Shown here one piece after another: positions 1 to 5,420 of a stretch of DNA of 8,100 nt; the stretch's first letter is position 1, and every line of letters starts with the position of its first letter. Both the position numbers and the translations under genes were made by a program. The notes below the pieces were generated by a model, which was given only the letters and a program-made list of their open reading frames with translations, ran no database searches and was not told the DNA's origin. The DNA is from Azonexus sp. (GTDB lineage Bacteria; Pseudomonadota; Gammaproteobacteria; Burkholderiales; Rhodocyclaceae): assembly GCA_031285115.1 (NCBI GenBank), contig JAITWU010000117.1, forward strand, positions 1-8,100, in the 5' to 3' direction.

Positions 1-348
1 CACCAGTTGGCCGTCGCCACCGGCAAAAGCCGTCTCGGGCTGGAAAGGGCGCTCGACCATTCCGGCCTGCGTTCTTATTTTCTTGCTTCGCGCTGCGCTG
101 ACGAATGCCATTCCAAACCGCATCCGCAAATGTTGCTGGAGTTGCTCGCCGAATTTGCCCTGCCGCCGTCCGCCGCCCTGATGATCGGCGACACCTCGCA
201 CGACCTGCTGATGGCGCAAAACGCCGGTGTCGACGCGCTGGCCGTCACCTACGGCGCGCATTCTCAGGGCTATCTGCTGGAGCACGAGACGCTGGTGGCG
301 CTCGGCAGCGTCGCCGATGTCGACCGCTGGCTGGCCGCGCATGGGTGA
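1..348 (+). CDS. HAD-superfamily hydrolase, phosphoglycolate-phosphatase-like (3' part only)
   Basis: This is the C-terminal 115 residues of a haloacid dehalogenase-like phosphatase; the gene begins before the window and the frame is open to base 1. The sequence shows a threonine motif (AVATGKSR), the conserved lysine region (CHSKPHPQML) and the acidic magnesium-binding motif (MIGDTSHDLLMAQNAG), which match HAD motifs II, III and IV. The family dephosphorylates small phosphorylated metabolites in the cytoplasm; the exact substrate cannot be read here. The first aspartate motif and the cap domain lie outside the window. In many betaproteobacteria such a gene sits between the pseudouridine synthase rluC and sppA, and sppA does follow 92 bases downstream on the same strand, so shared transcription is possible. 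Confidence 0.9.
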   Translation, partial: HQLAVATGKSRLGLERALDHSGLRSYFLASRCADECHSKPHPQMLLELLAEFALPPSAALMIGDTSHDLLMAQNAGVDALAVTYGAHSQGYLLEHETLVALGSVADVDRWLAAHG

Positions 349-440
349 TTCCTCCGGCTTCTCGTTTGATGCTTCCAAGCTATACTTGGCGGCCTTGTCC
401 ATGACTCAACACCCCATTTACCAGGATCGTCGAAACAACC

Positions 441-1406
441 ATGAATGACCCGCAATCCCCAGAGCAAAAACCCGGTTGGGAGCGCCAGACGCTCGAAAAG
501 CTGGCCTTCGCCGCCTTGCAGGAACAACGGGCGCGGCGGCGCTGGGGGATTTTTTTCAAGCTGCTCGGCTTTGCCTATCTCGCCTTTGTTTTGATCGCCG
601 TCGTCGATTGGGGCGGCGATGCCGGGCAGAACGAGCGCCATACCGCGCTCGTCGAGCTCAACGGCGTCATCGCCGCCAAGGGCGAGGCCAATGCTGAAAA
701 TATCGTCAGCGCGCTCGACAGCGCCTTTGCCGCCGAACATGCGGCGGGCGTGATTCTGCGCATCAACAGCCCCGGCGGCAGCCCGGTGCAGGCCGGCATC
801 GTCTATGACGAAATCAAGCGGCTGCGCGGCAAATACCCGGACAAGCCGCTGTACGTGGTGGTCGAGGATATTTGCGCTTCCGGCGGCTACTACGTGGCGG
901 CGGCGGCGGACAAGATCTATGTCGACAAAGCCAGCCTCGTCGGCTCGATCGGCGTTTTGATGGACGGTTTCGGCTTCACCGGCACGATGGAAAAACTCGG
1001 CGTCGAGCGCCGCCTCCTGACAGCGGGCGAGAACAAAGGCTTTCTCGACCCCTTCTCGCCGCAGGAAGAAAAGCAGCGCCAGTACGCGCAACAGCTTTTG
1101 AACGACATCCACCAGCAGTTCATCGACGTGGTCAAGGCCGGGCGCGGCAGCCGCCTCAAGGAAGACGCGGAAACCTTCTCCGGTCTGGTGTGGACCGGCA
1201 AACAAAGCGTCGAGCGCGGCCTCGCTGATGCTTACGGCACGGTCGACTCGGTCGCCCGTGATGTCCTCAAGGCCGAAAAGGTGCTCGATTATTCAGTCAA
1301 GGACAATATCGCCGAACGCTTCGCCAAACGCTTCGGGGCCAGCACTTTTGCCGGTTTCTGGCAGGGTTTTTTTCAATCGGCGGCGAGTGCGCCAGCCCTG
1401 CGCTGA
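441..1406 (+). CDS. sppA: Signal peptide peptidase SppA, short (36K-type) form
   Basis: This is a membrane-bound serine protease of family S49 that degrades signal peptides after their release from secreted proteins. The 321 residues have a cytoplasmic N-terminus with a basic stretch (RARRR), one membrane segment at about residues 36–56, then the protease domain. The catalytic serine is Ser147 in the block ICASGGYYVAAAADKI and the general-base lysine is Lys199 in TAGENKGFLDP; both match the serine/lysine dyad of short SppA proteins such as that of Bacillus subtilis. The oxyanion-region motif INSPGGSP is at 108–115. The ATG at 441 has only a weak ribosome site (AGGA, about 15 bases upstream) but gives the usual family length. 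Its stop lies 3 bases from the stop of the convergent methylase gene. Confidence 0.95.
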   Translation: MNDPQSPEQKPGWERQTLEKLAFAALQEQRARRRWGIFFKLLGFAYLAFVLIAVVDWGGDAGQNERHTALVELNGVIAAKGEANAENIVSALDSAFAAEHAAGVILRINSPGGSPVQAGIVYDEIKRLRGKYPDKPLYVVVEDICASGGYYVAAAADKIYVDKASLVGSIGVLMDGFGFTGTMEKLGVERRLLTAGENKGFLDPFSPQEEKQRQYAQQLLNDIHQQFIDVVKAGRGSRLKEDAETFSGLVWTGKQSVERGLADAYGTVDSVARDVLKAEKVLDYSVKDNIAERFAKRFGASTFAGFWQGFFQSAASAPALR

Positions 1407-1409
1407 TTT

Positions 1410-2120
1410 TCAGGCGAGCAACAAAAACACCGTCGGACGCCGCTCAAGATCGGGCGGCGTTTCTTTTTTCCACTGGCTGACAGAGCGGGTGCGCACCGAT
1501 TCGCCGGGCAGGGTCAGGTCAGTGGCGAGGCACAGCCGGGTGGTCGGGCGGCAGGTCGCCAGAATGCTCTCGAACAGCACCCGGTTGCGGTAAGGCGTTT
1601 CGATGAACAACTGGGTCTGCTGGCGTTTTTGCGATTCGTTCTCCAGTTCCACCAGCGCCTTCCGCCGCTCGGCCTCTTTGGCCGGGAGATAGCCCTGAAA
1701 GGCGAAACGCTGGCCATTCAAGCCGGAAGCCATGAGCGCCAGCAACAAGGATGAAGGGCCGACCAGCGGCGCGACGCGGATATTCTCCCGCTGCGCCAAG
1801 GCCACCAGATCCGCGCCAGGGTCGGCAACGGCGGGACAACCGGCTTCCGACAGGAGGCCGACGTCATGCCCGGCGCGGAGCGGCGTGAGCAGACGCTCGA
1901 TGTCGCCGGGCCGGGTGTGCTCGTTGAGTTCTTCGAGATTTAAGGCTTGGAGCGGCTGCTCGGTGCCGACAGCCTTGAGGAAGGCGCGGGCGCTTTTCGC
2001 CTGTTCGACGACAAAATGCCTCAAGGGCCGGATCGTCGCCAGCACATCGGGATGCAGCGCCGCCGCCGGGTCGGCGACCGCACCCAGCGGCACCGGAATC
2101 AGAAAAAGTTGGCCGCTCAT
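1410..2120 (-). CDS. SAM-dependent methyltransferase, tetrapyrrole-methylase fold, RsmI-like
   Basis: The 236-residue product belongs to the tetrapyrrole (corrin/porphyrin) methylase superfamily and resembles the 16S rRNA methyltransferase RsmI and its shorter paralogues. The N-terminal strand FLIPVPLG and the block GLLSEAGCPAVADPG (88–102) match the family's conserved SAM-binding signature. True RsmI methylates C1402 of 16S rRNA at the ribose, but this protein is shorter than RsmI (about 280 residues) and diverges at its N-terminus, so a specific substrate should not be assigned. I start at MSGQLFLIPV (2120), not at the upstream in-frame ATG (2177), because the upstream residues overlap yceF and look unlike the family. 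Only 7 bases separate it from the yceF stop, so the two are probably one operon. Confidence 0.88.
   Translation of the reverse strand: MSGQLFLIPVPLGAVADPAAALHPDVLATIRPLRHFVVEQAKSARAFLKAVGTEQPLQALNLEELNEHTRPGDIERLLTPLRAGHDVGLLSEAGCPAVADPGADLVALAQRENIRVAPLVGPSSLLLALMASGLNGQRFAFQGYLPAKEAERRKALVELENESQKRQQTQLFIETPYRNRVLFESILATCRPTTRLCLATDLTLPGESVRTRSVSQWKKETPPDLERRPTVFLLLA
1437..1469 (+). terminator. Rho-independent terminator for sppA, inside the convergent gene
   Basis: On the plus strand ACGCCGC (1437–1443) pairs with GCGGCGT (1454–1460) around a 10-base loop that can close by two further pairs. A U-rich tract (TTTCTTTTTT, 1460–1469) follows at once. This is the expected shape of an intrinsic terminator for the sppA transcript, 31 bases after its stop. 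It lies within the last codons of the minus-strand methylase gene, so the same bases also code for the residues KKETPPDLERRP of that protein. Confidence 0.75.
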
Positions 2121-2127
2121 CCGGAAA

Positions 2128-2709
2128 TCAACTGAAAATCGCCACGCCCTGCCGCCGCAGCATGTCGCACAGAGCAATCAGCGGCAGCCCGACCAGCGCA
2201 TTCGGGTCATCGCCGCGAATGCTCTGCAACAGCGCAATGCCCAGCCCTTCCGACTTGGCCGAACCAGCGCAGTCATAAGCCGGTTCGCGGCGCAGATAGG
2301 CGGCGATTTCGTCATCGCTTAACTGGCGGAACGTCACCAGCGTCGGCACCCCGCGCACATCGGCTTCGCCGGTACTGGCGTTGTAAAGGCACAGGCCGGT
2401 AAAAAAATTGACCGTCTGCCCCGAGAGCGCCCGCAGTTGCGCCACGGCGCGGGCATGATCGCCCGGCTTGCCATAAATTTTGCCCGCCGCAGTCGCTACC
2501 TGATCGCTGCCGATAATCAGCGCCTCCGGGTACTCGTCAGCCACCGCGCGCGCCTTGGCCTCGGCCAGACGCAGGGCCAAGGCTTCAGGCGTCTCATCGG
2601 GCAACGGACTTTCATCGGTACGCGGGTTGGCGATGCTGAAAGGCAAACCCAAACGGGCCAGCAATTCGCGGCGATAGGGGGAGGTGGAGGCGAGGATTAA
2701 GGGTTGCAT
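2128..2709 (-). CDS. yceF: Maf-family nucleotide pyrophosphatase, YceF type (7-methyl-GTP pyrophosphatase)
   Basis: The 193-residue product is a Maf/HAM1-like nucleoside triphosphate pyrophosphatase, a cytoplasmic house-cleaning enzyme. It aligns by eye with Escherichia coli YceF along its length, which hydrolyses m7GTP to m7GMP. Visible family blocks are [14 protein letters not shown] at the N-terminus, LIIGSDQV (catalytic Asp69), [22 protein letters not shown] and [14 protein letters not shown] near the end. I start at MQPLILAS (2709), which matches the family; an ATG six codons upstream (2727) is possible, and neither has a clear ribosome site. The RsmI-like gene follows closely. In many betaproteobacteria this gene is divergent from yceD-rpmF; here the integron array lies in that position instead. 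Confidence 0.93.
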   Translation of the reverse strand: MQPLILASTSPYRRELLARLGLPFSIANPRTDESPLPDETPEALALRLAEAKARAVADEYPEALIIGSDQVATAAGKIYGKPGDHARAVAQLRALSGQTVNFFTGLCLYNASTGEADVRGVPTLVTFRQLSDDEIAAYLRREPAYDCAGSAKSEGLGIALLQSIRGDDPNALVGLPLIALCDMLRRQGVAIFS

Positions 2710-2989
2710 GGAGGGATGTGTCGTCATCAATAGGTTGAGGTGGCGACCGGCGGGGTTGCCAAGCATCCCGCCTTCTTCTGAATTTTTCTACTCCGGACAT
2801 CGACTGGAAAACTTACCCAGCCCGCTCCCGCGTTCGAGTGACACTGTTTCACCAACTGCTCCTTTCAATAAAGTACGCCAAGGCGCTTCATGGGTTGTTG
2901 CCTCGATCATTGCCATCATTTGGCGGTCATTTTGTTACTTCTGGCCTCCAAGGTCAGTGGCCGTCGCAGGCGGTCCGATGTACCAACAA
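2710..2989. other. Gene-poor junction between core genome and integron array
   Basis: No protein I recognise is encoded here. Reading frames on the plus strand in this stretch run into the antisense of the next cassette gene and look like chance openings. There is a GC-rich inverted repeat, GGCGGG (2749–2754) with CCCGCC (2767–2772), close to the start of yceF; it could be a weak terminator or part of the yceF leader. The promoter of yceF should lie in this region, but I see no convincing sigma70 hexamer pair. The outer half of the last attC site should also be here. CACCAAC (2850–2856) is one candidate for its second core, but the spacing (147 bases to 2996) is beyond the usual attC range. 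Confidence 0.5.
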
Positions 2990-2996
2990 GTTAGAG
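2990..2996 (-). repeat. Distal attC core (half site) ending the array
   Basis: GTTAGAG on the plus strand (GTTRRRY except for its last base) lies directly beside the TAG stop of the FxLYD-like gene, where the attC of this last cassette should begin. The adjacent arm, CCGATGTACCAACAA on the plus strand, looks like an attC L box and spacer. I could not find a convincing complementary arm further left, so the site may be truncated, very degenerate, or was cut when the array was joined to the yceF region. Confidence 0.45.
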
Positions 2997-3431
2997 CTAA
3001 TAGCCACCCGCCACCTGAACTTGGAAAGAGTCATAGTCAGCCACCGTGGCGGTATCCCGGCACTCGCAAGTGGCCTTGAAAAAACGCGCCTCGCCCGGCT
3101 GGATTTTACCGGCTATGTAGGTCGAGTATTGGTCAACAAACTTTCCGCCTTTGAACAGGTTCACCTCAATGTTGGACGGGTATGCTGGTACTTGCCCTGT
3201 GTTCTTCACCACTCCGGTGAAGTAGACACGACCGCCGTGCTTGTGTTCTTCAACACCGGTAATTTCGACTACCTCGCGCGCAGCGACCTTTCCCGGTTGT
3301 GACTGTGTTTCGGTTGATGTGCAAGCCTGCTTGGGCCAAAGCGCGTATGCCACTATGTAGGCGCTCCAAGCTGCTATTGATAACCCGAGACCGAAGAAAA
3401 AACCATAGGTTGTGATTTTGGCAATCTTCAT
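2997..3431 (-). CDS. Membrane-anchored FxLYD-like protein, cassette 5
   Basis: The 144-residue product has one N-terminal membrane segment (about residues 9–32, hydrophobic and aromatic) after the basic start MKIAKITTYG, then a linker and a beta-rich domain. Residues about 55–125 (ITGVEEHKHGGRVYFTGVVKNTGQVPAYPSNIEVNLF and onwards) resemble the FxLYD family, small Ig-like domains that bacteria display outside the inner membrane; the binding partner is unknown. I choose the ATG at 3431 because GGGGA lies six bases upstream; an in-frame ATG at 3443 overlaps that ribosome site. The gene starts 25 bases after the attC core at 3456–3462 and ends beside the core at 2990–2996, so it fills one integron cassette. 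Confidence 0.8.
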   Translation of the reverse strand: MKIAKITTYGFFFGLGLSIAAWSAYIVAYALWPKQACTSTETQSQPGKVAAREVVEITGVEEHKHGGRVYFTGVVKNTGQVPAYPSNIEVNLFKGGKFVDQYSTYIAGKIQPGEARFFKATCECRDTATVADYDSFQVQVAGGY

Positions 3432-3455
3432 TTTCGTCCCCATCTTTCTTTTGTG

Positions 3456-3558
3456 GCCTAACGCCTGAATTAACCGGCGCGCGTTGGCTGTAAAGCCTGA
3501 AACCCAAGCCAACTGGCTACCGCGCAGCGGCAGTCCGGTTTGAGCGCAATGTCAGGGC
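3456..3558 (-). repeat. attC site of the hemerythrin cassette (about 102 bp)
   Basis: On the plus strand the site opens with GCCTAAC (3456–3462), a perfect RYYYAAC core, and closes with GTCAGGGC (3551–3558), a degenerate GTTRRRY core. The inner arms pair: AACCGG (3472–3477) with CCGGTT (3535–3540), and the flanking bases GCCTGAATT and TGAGCGC are the usual imperfect continuation of the stem. The opening bases are very like the attC of many mobile-integron cassettes. The core at 3456–3462, read on the minus strand as GTTAGGC, is the junction into the FxLYD-like cassette. Confidence 0.78.
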
Positions 3559-3566
3559 GCGGGCGT

Positions 3567-4025
3567 TCAGCGTAATTTAGCGAAGAAGCGCCCCAGTATT
3601 GATTTGCTGCGCTTGCCAGAGTGGAAATGCACCTCGTAGCGTTTATCTTCGACGAGAATGTGGTTGACCAGCCAGTTACGCAAAAAATGCAGCAACTCCA
3701 GACTCACTTTTTGGCCGCGTTGCGCTTTTATTTTTTCGTTGGTGATGTGCTGAACGAAAGTGTGATGCTGGGCGATGTGGGAATCAATGTTTGGGTATTC
3801 GATGCCGCGCATGAAGACCTCTTCTTCTGTGAAATGGCTGATTGTGTAACGCTCCAGTTCCTCAAGAAAACCAATCATGGATGCCGCATCGGCGTTATGC
3901 ACAATACCTTCCCAGATGTGGTTCATGATGTTGAACAGTGTCTTGTGCTGTTCGTCGATTTCATCAAGGCCAAGGGCGTATTTATCCTGCCAGATAACTA
4001 ACGGCGCGGTTGATTTCGTGTGCAT
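3567..4025 (-). CDS. Bacteriohemerythrin, cassette 4
   Basis: This is a 152-residue single-domain hemerythrin, a four-helix bundle that carries a non-haem di-iron centre binding O2 in the cytoplasm. All seven iron ligands are present with the spacing of bacterial hemerythrins: His27 (DEQHKTLF), His64 and Glu68 (HFTEEE), His83 and His87 (HIAQHHTF), His122 and Asp127 (NHILVEDKRY). Proteins of this type are thought to store or deliver oxygen, or to sense it. The C-terminal tail after residue 130 is basic (HFHSGKRSKSILGRFF). The gene starts 8 bases after the attC core at 4033–4039; the ribosome site AGGAG overlaps that core. It is a full gene filling one cassette and lacks any visible promoter of its own. 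Confidence 0.95.
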   Translation of the reverse strand: MHTKSTAPLVIWQDKYALGLDEIDEQHKTLFNIMNHIWEGIVHNADAASMIGFLEELERYTISHFTEEEVFMRGIEYPNIDSHIAQHHTFVQHITNEKIKAQRGQKVSLELLHFLRNWLVNHILVEDKRYEVHFHSGKRSKSILGRFFAKLR

Positions 4026-4032
4026 GAAAATC

Positions 4033-4092
4033 TCCTGACGGCTGAGTTAAGCCGAGCCGCGAAGCAGCTTCGGCATGAAAGGATTGTCAGGC
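4033..4092 (-). repeat. attC site of the zinc-ribbon cassette (60 bp)
   Basis: This is a classic 59-base-element. On the plus strand TCCTGAC (4033–4039) and GTCAGGC (4086–4092) are the outer cores, each one base off consensus (G in place of A, C in place of T) but complementary to each other. The inner sequence GAGTTAAGCCGAGCCGCGAAGC is flanked by arms seen in many cassette attC sites, and GCCGA/TCGGC can pair. The stop codon of the zinc-ribbon gene lies within the right core, and the ribosome site AGGAG of the hemerythrin gene overlaps the left core. Confidence 0.85.
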
Positions 4093-4587
4093 GTCAGCGC
4101 CCTCAGCGAAGAGGCTGCGCTGGGCCAGGATCAGCCTGGCTTGCTGGAGCAATTTGGGTGATGGCTGAGTGGGATTGGGGGCAAGCGCCATGTCAAAAAT
4201 GTTGCGGCCAACCTGGATCGGGGTCATCAACAGGCCCCACGGAAAGCCCCACCAGCCCGCAACAACGCTGATGGCGAGATCTCCAGCCTGAGACTTGATA
4301 CCACATCTGCGACAGGCGATTTGCTGAGTGCTTTTCCAGCGGGTGAACAAGAGCGCTGACCAGACCTGATGGGAGGTGCGGACATCAATCGGGCCAGCCC
4401 CCGAGCATTTCGGGCACTGACCGCTGTGGATCTGTGAGGCAAAAACCCTGACATCGGCATCAGAGAGTTGCCTGGCTCTGGCGAGGATCAGCCCGTTCTG
4501 CGCACATTCGTCATTGCAAAAACGCTGATCGCCAACAGTCTTTCCGCCGAAGATGATTGCGGCGCCACACGCACTACATGAAGCCAT
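4087..4587 (-). CDS. Zinc-ribbon protein with a GWWG-type hydrophobic segment, cassette 3
   Basis: The 166-residue product is of unknown function. It has eight cysteines in pairs: Cys4/Cys7 and Cys24/Cys28 (an N-terminal zinc-finger-like knuckle), and Cys58/Cys61 with Cys92/Cys95 (a second, zinc-ribbon-like pair). A hydrophobic stretch at about 103–123 (LAISVVAGWWGFPWGLLMTPI) resembles the GWWG-x-PWG motif of small bacterial zinc-ribbon membrane proteins and may insert in or lie on the membrane. The ATG at 4587 is preceded by a very strong ribosome site (GGGGGGAG). The TGA stop falls inside the attC core at 4086–4092, which is typical of compact cassettes. It may bind metal or sense redox state, but nothing in the context shows this. 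Confidence 0.8.
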   Translation of the reverse strand: MASCSACGAAIIFGGKTVGDQRFCNDECAQNGLILARARQLSDADVRVFASQIHSGQCPKCSGAGPIDVRTSHQVWSALLFTRWKSTQQIACRRCGIKSQAGDLAISVVAGWWGFPWGLLMTPIQVGRNIFDMALAPNPTQPSPKLLQQARLILAQRSLFAEGADA

Positions 4588-4618
4588 GCTCCCCCCTTTG
4601 CTGGTGTCCTTACCCGGC

Positions 4619-4740
4619 GTCTAACGGATGAGCCAAGCGGTAGCGGAGCCATCCCCTTGAGCGCCGGAAACCCAACGATGCGTCCAGTGATCGAGCGACG
4701 ATGATAAATGCTTGCCGGGATGCCGCGCAAGCTGTTGACA
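4619..4740 (-). repeat. Long degenerate attC of the gene-less cassette (about 122 bp)
   Basis: The left core on the plus strand is a perfect GTCTAAC (4619–4625). The most likely partner is GTTGACA (4734–4740), which equals GTTAGAC with one base lost. The arms can pair only imperfectly (GATGAGCCAAGCGG against the GCGCAAGC side). The central part contains further self-complementary bases. I place the right boundary by length and by this core; it could be a few bases off. Confidence 0.55.
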
Positions 4741-4851
4741 GGAGAGGCCTATGGGGAAACGGTAAAACCCACGTTGGAAAATACGCGAAAAGGAAAATGC
4801 TGGCGGAATAATAAAGGGTGTAAACGAGGGTGATTTTTATGTCGGCCTAAC
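4626..4851 (-). mobile_element. Cassette 2: 226 bp with no protein-coding gene
   Basis: The DNA between the core at 4845–4851 and the core at 4619–4625 makes one cassette. About half is its attC. The other half (about 4741–4844) has no start codon followed by a useful reading frame on the minus strand; a plus-strand ATG at 4751 with a good ribosome site (GGAGAGG) ends after four codons. The stretch is AT-richer than its neighbours and could carry a promoter or small RNA for the genes downstream (TATTAT near 4818 on the minus strand), but no complete hexamer pair is convincing. Confidence 0.55.
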
Positions 4852-4905
4852 GGATGAGCCAATCGTCCGGGATACGACACGCGGCCAAGCCAGCCGGATT
4901 AGGGC
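4845..4905 (-). repeat. attC site of the PAAR/toxin cassette (61 bp)
   Basis: On the plus strand the site opens with a perfect GCCTAAC (4845–4851) and closes with GATTAGGGC (4897–4905), a GTTAGGC-like core with an inserted base. Its 61-base length is that of a standard 59-base-element. The 16 bases CTAACGGATGAGCCAA at 4847–4862 recur exactly at 4621–4636 in the next attC. The stop codon of the candidate immunity gene (4899–4901) lies inside the closing core. Confidence 0.68.
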
Positions 4906-5420
4906 AAAGCCACTTCTTTAGGTACGCCCTTGCAGGTCGGATCTGTGTTTATGGCTGTTCCCGAGTTTGCATCGAAATAGATGCCGTCGTATCGGTCGCC
5001 GTTGTAGAGTAGCGAATAGATCAAGCGACGTTTCAATTGCCCAGTGAGTTTGAAGGTGGGGGCCATGCAATCACCTGATGTGTCAAGATGGGCGTCAAGG
5101 TATCTGCTGATGGCCTCATCGTCGCCTTTGTAGAACACCAGTATATCCCAACCGATGAATCGAATTGGATTGTTGCTTTCATTCTCGTCGTTGCGGCTAT
5201 AGCGGTCTATTGATTCTTGCGCTCCAGATGCTCTAGATTGACTAACTTTGATGATGCGGTGTTGTACAAAGCATTCCCCGCATGCGTATCGAACGTAAAT
5301 AACCTCGACAGTAATGTTTGGTTCGGAGACTGGAAATGGGTAGAGGAAGACAGCCACGATGCCGAGAATAAAGAACAGAGCAGCATAGCTAATGCGACGA
5401 ATGACTGAGGATATCTTCAT
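4899..5420 (-). CDS. Candidate immunity protein: membrane-anchored, periplasmic, cassette 1 gene 4
   Basis: I do not recognise the 173-residue product. It begins with a basic patch (MKISSVIRRI), has one membrane segment at about 11–28, and the rest should face the periplasm. That part has four cysteines (47 and 50 as CGEC, 118, 163) that could form disulfides there. The start ATG at 5420 overlaps the stop of the preceding gene by four bases (ATGA), so it is translationally coupled to it. Last position after a PAAR-linked candidate toxin is where immunity genes usually sit, and an inner-membrane anchor with a periplasmic domain would suit a toxin acting in the periplasm. The role is inferred from position and topology only. 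Its GC content (47% in 5221–5280) is low for the window. Confidence 0.7.
   Translation of the reverse strand: MKISSVIRRISYAALFFILGIVAVFLYPFPVSEPNITVEVIYVRYACGECFVQHRIIKVSQSRASGAQESIDRYSRNDENESNNPIRFIGWDILVFYKGDDEAISRYLDAHLDTSGDCMAPTFKLTGQLKRRLIYSLLYNGDRYDGIYFDANSGTAINTDPTCKGVPKEVALP

Noticed and set aside
366..389. TTGATG and TATACT as a promoter for sppA
   Set aside because: The two hexamers are only 9 bases apart, too close for sigma70. The TATACT lies in a small inverted repeat, CCAAG–CTTGG (375–389), which may be chance.
270..1205. Long minus-strand open frame of 311 codons
   Set aside because: It is antisense to sppA, whose sequence is strongly conserved with catalytic residues in place. 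The antisense product has no recognisable domain and reflects the GC-rich codon bias.
2838..3302. Plus-strand open frame of 154 codons
   Set aside because: It runs antisense to the FxLYD-like cassette gene and crosses the array-end core. The FxLYD gene has a good ribosome site, a membrane helix and a domain match; this frame has none.
3621..4001. Plus-strand open frame of 126 codons
   Set aside because: It is the antisense of the hemerythrin gene, whose iron ligands are all present.
4488..4730. Minus-strand open frame of 80 codons
   Set aside because: It reads through the long attC site and into the zinc-ribbon gene in another frame, so it is the translation of a recombination site.
4735..4740. 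Perfect TTGACA hexamer on the plus strand
   Set aside because: No -10 hexamer lies 16–18 bases further on, the nearby ATG opens only a four-codon frame, and the bases are better explained as the outer core of an attC site.
2990..4905. CRISPR array
   Set aside because: The recurring short motifs are irregularly spaced, differ between copies and separate genes, as attC sites do. There are no identical repeats with uniform spacers.
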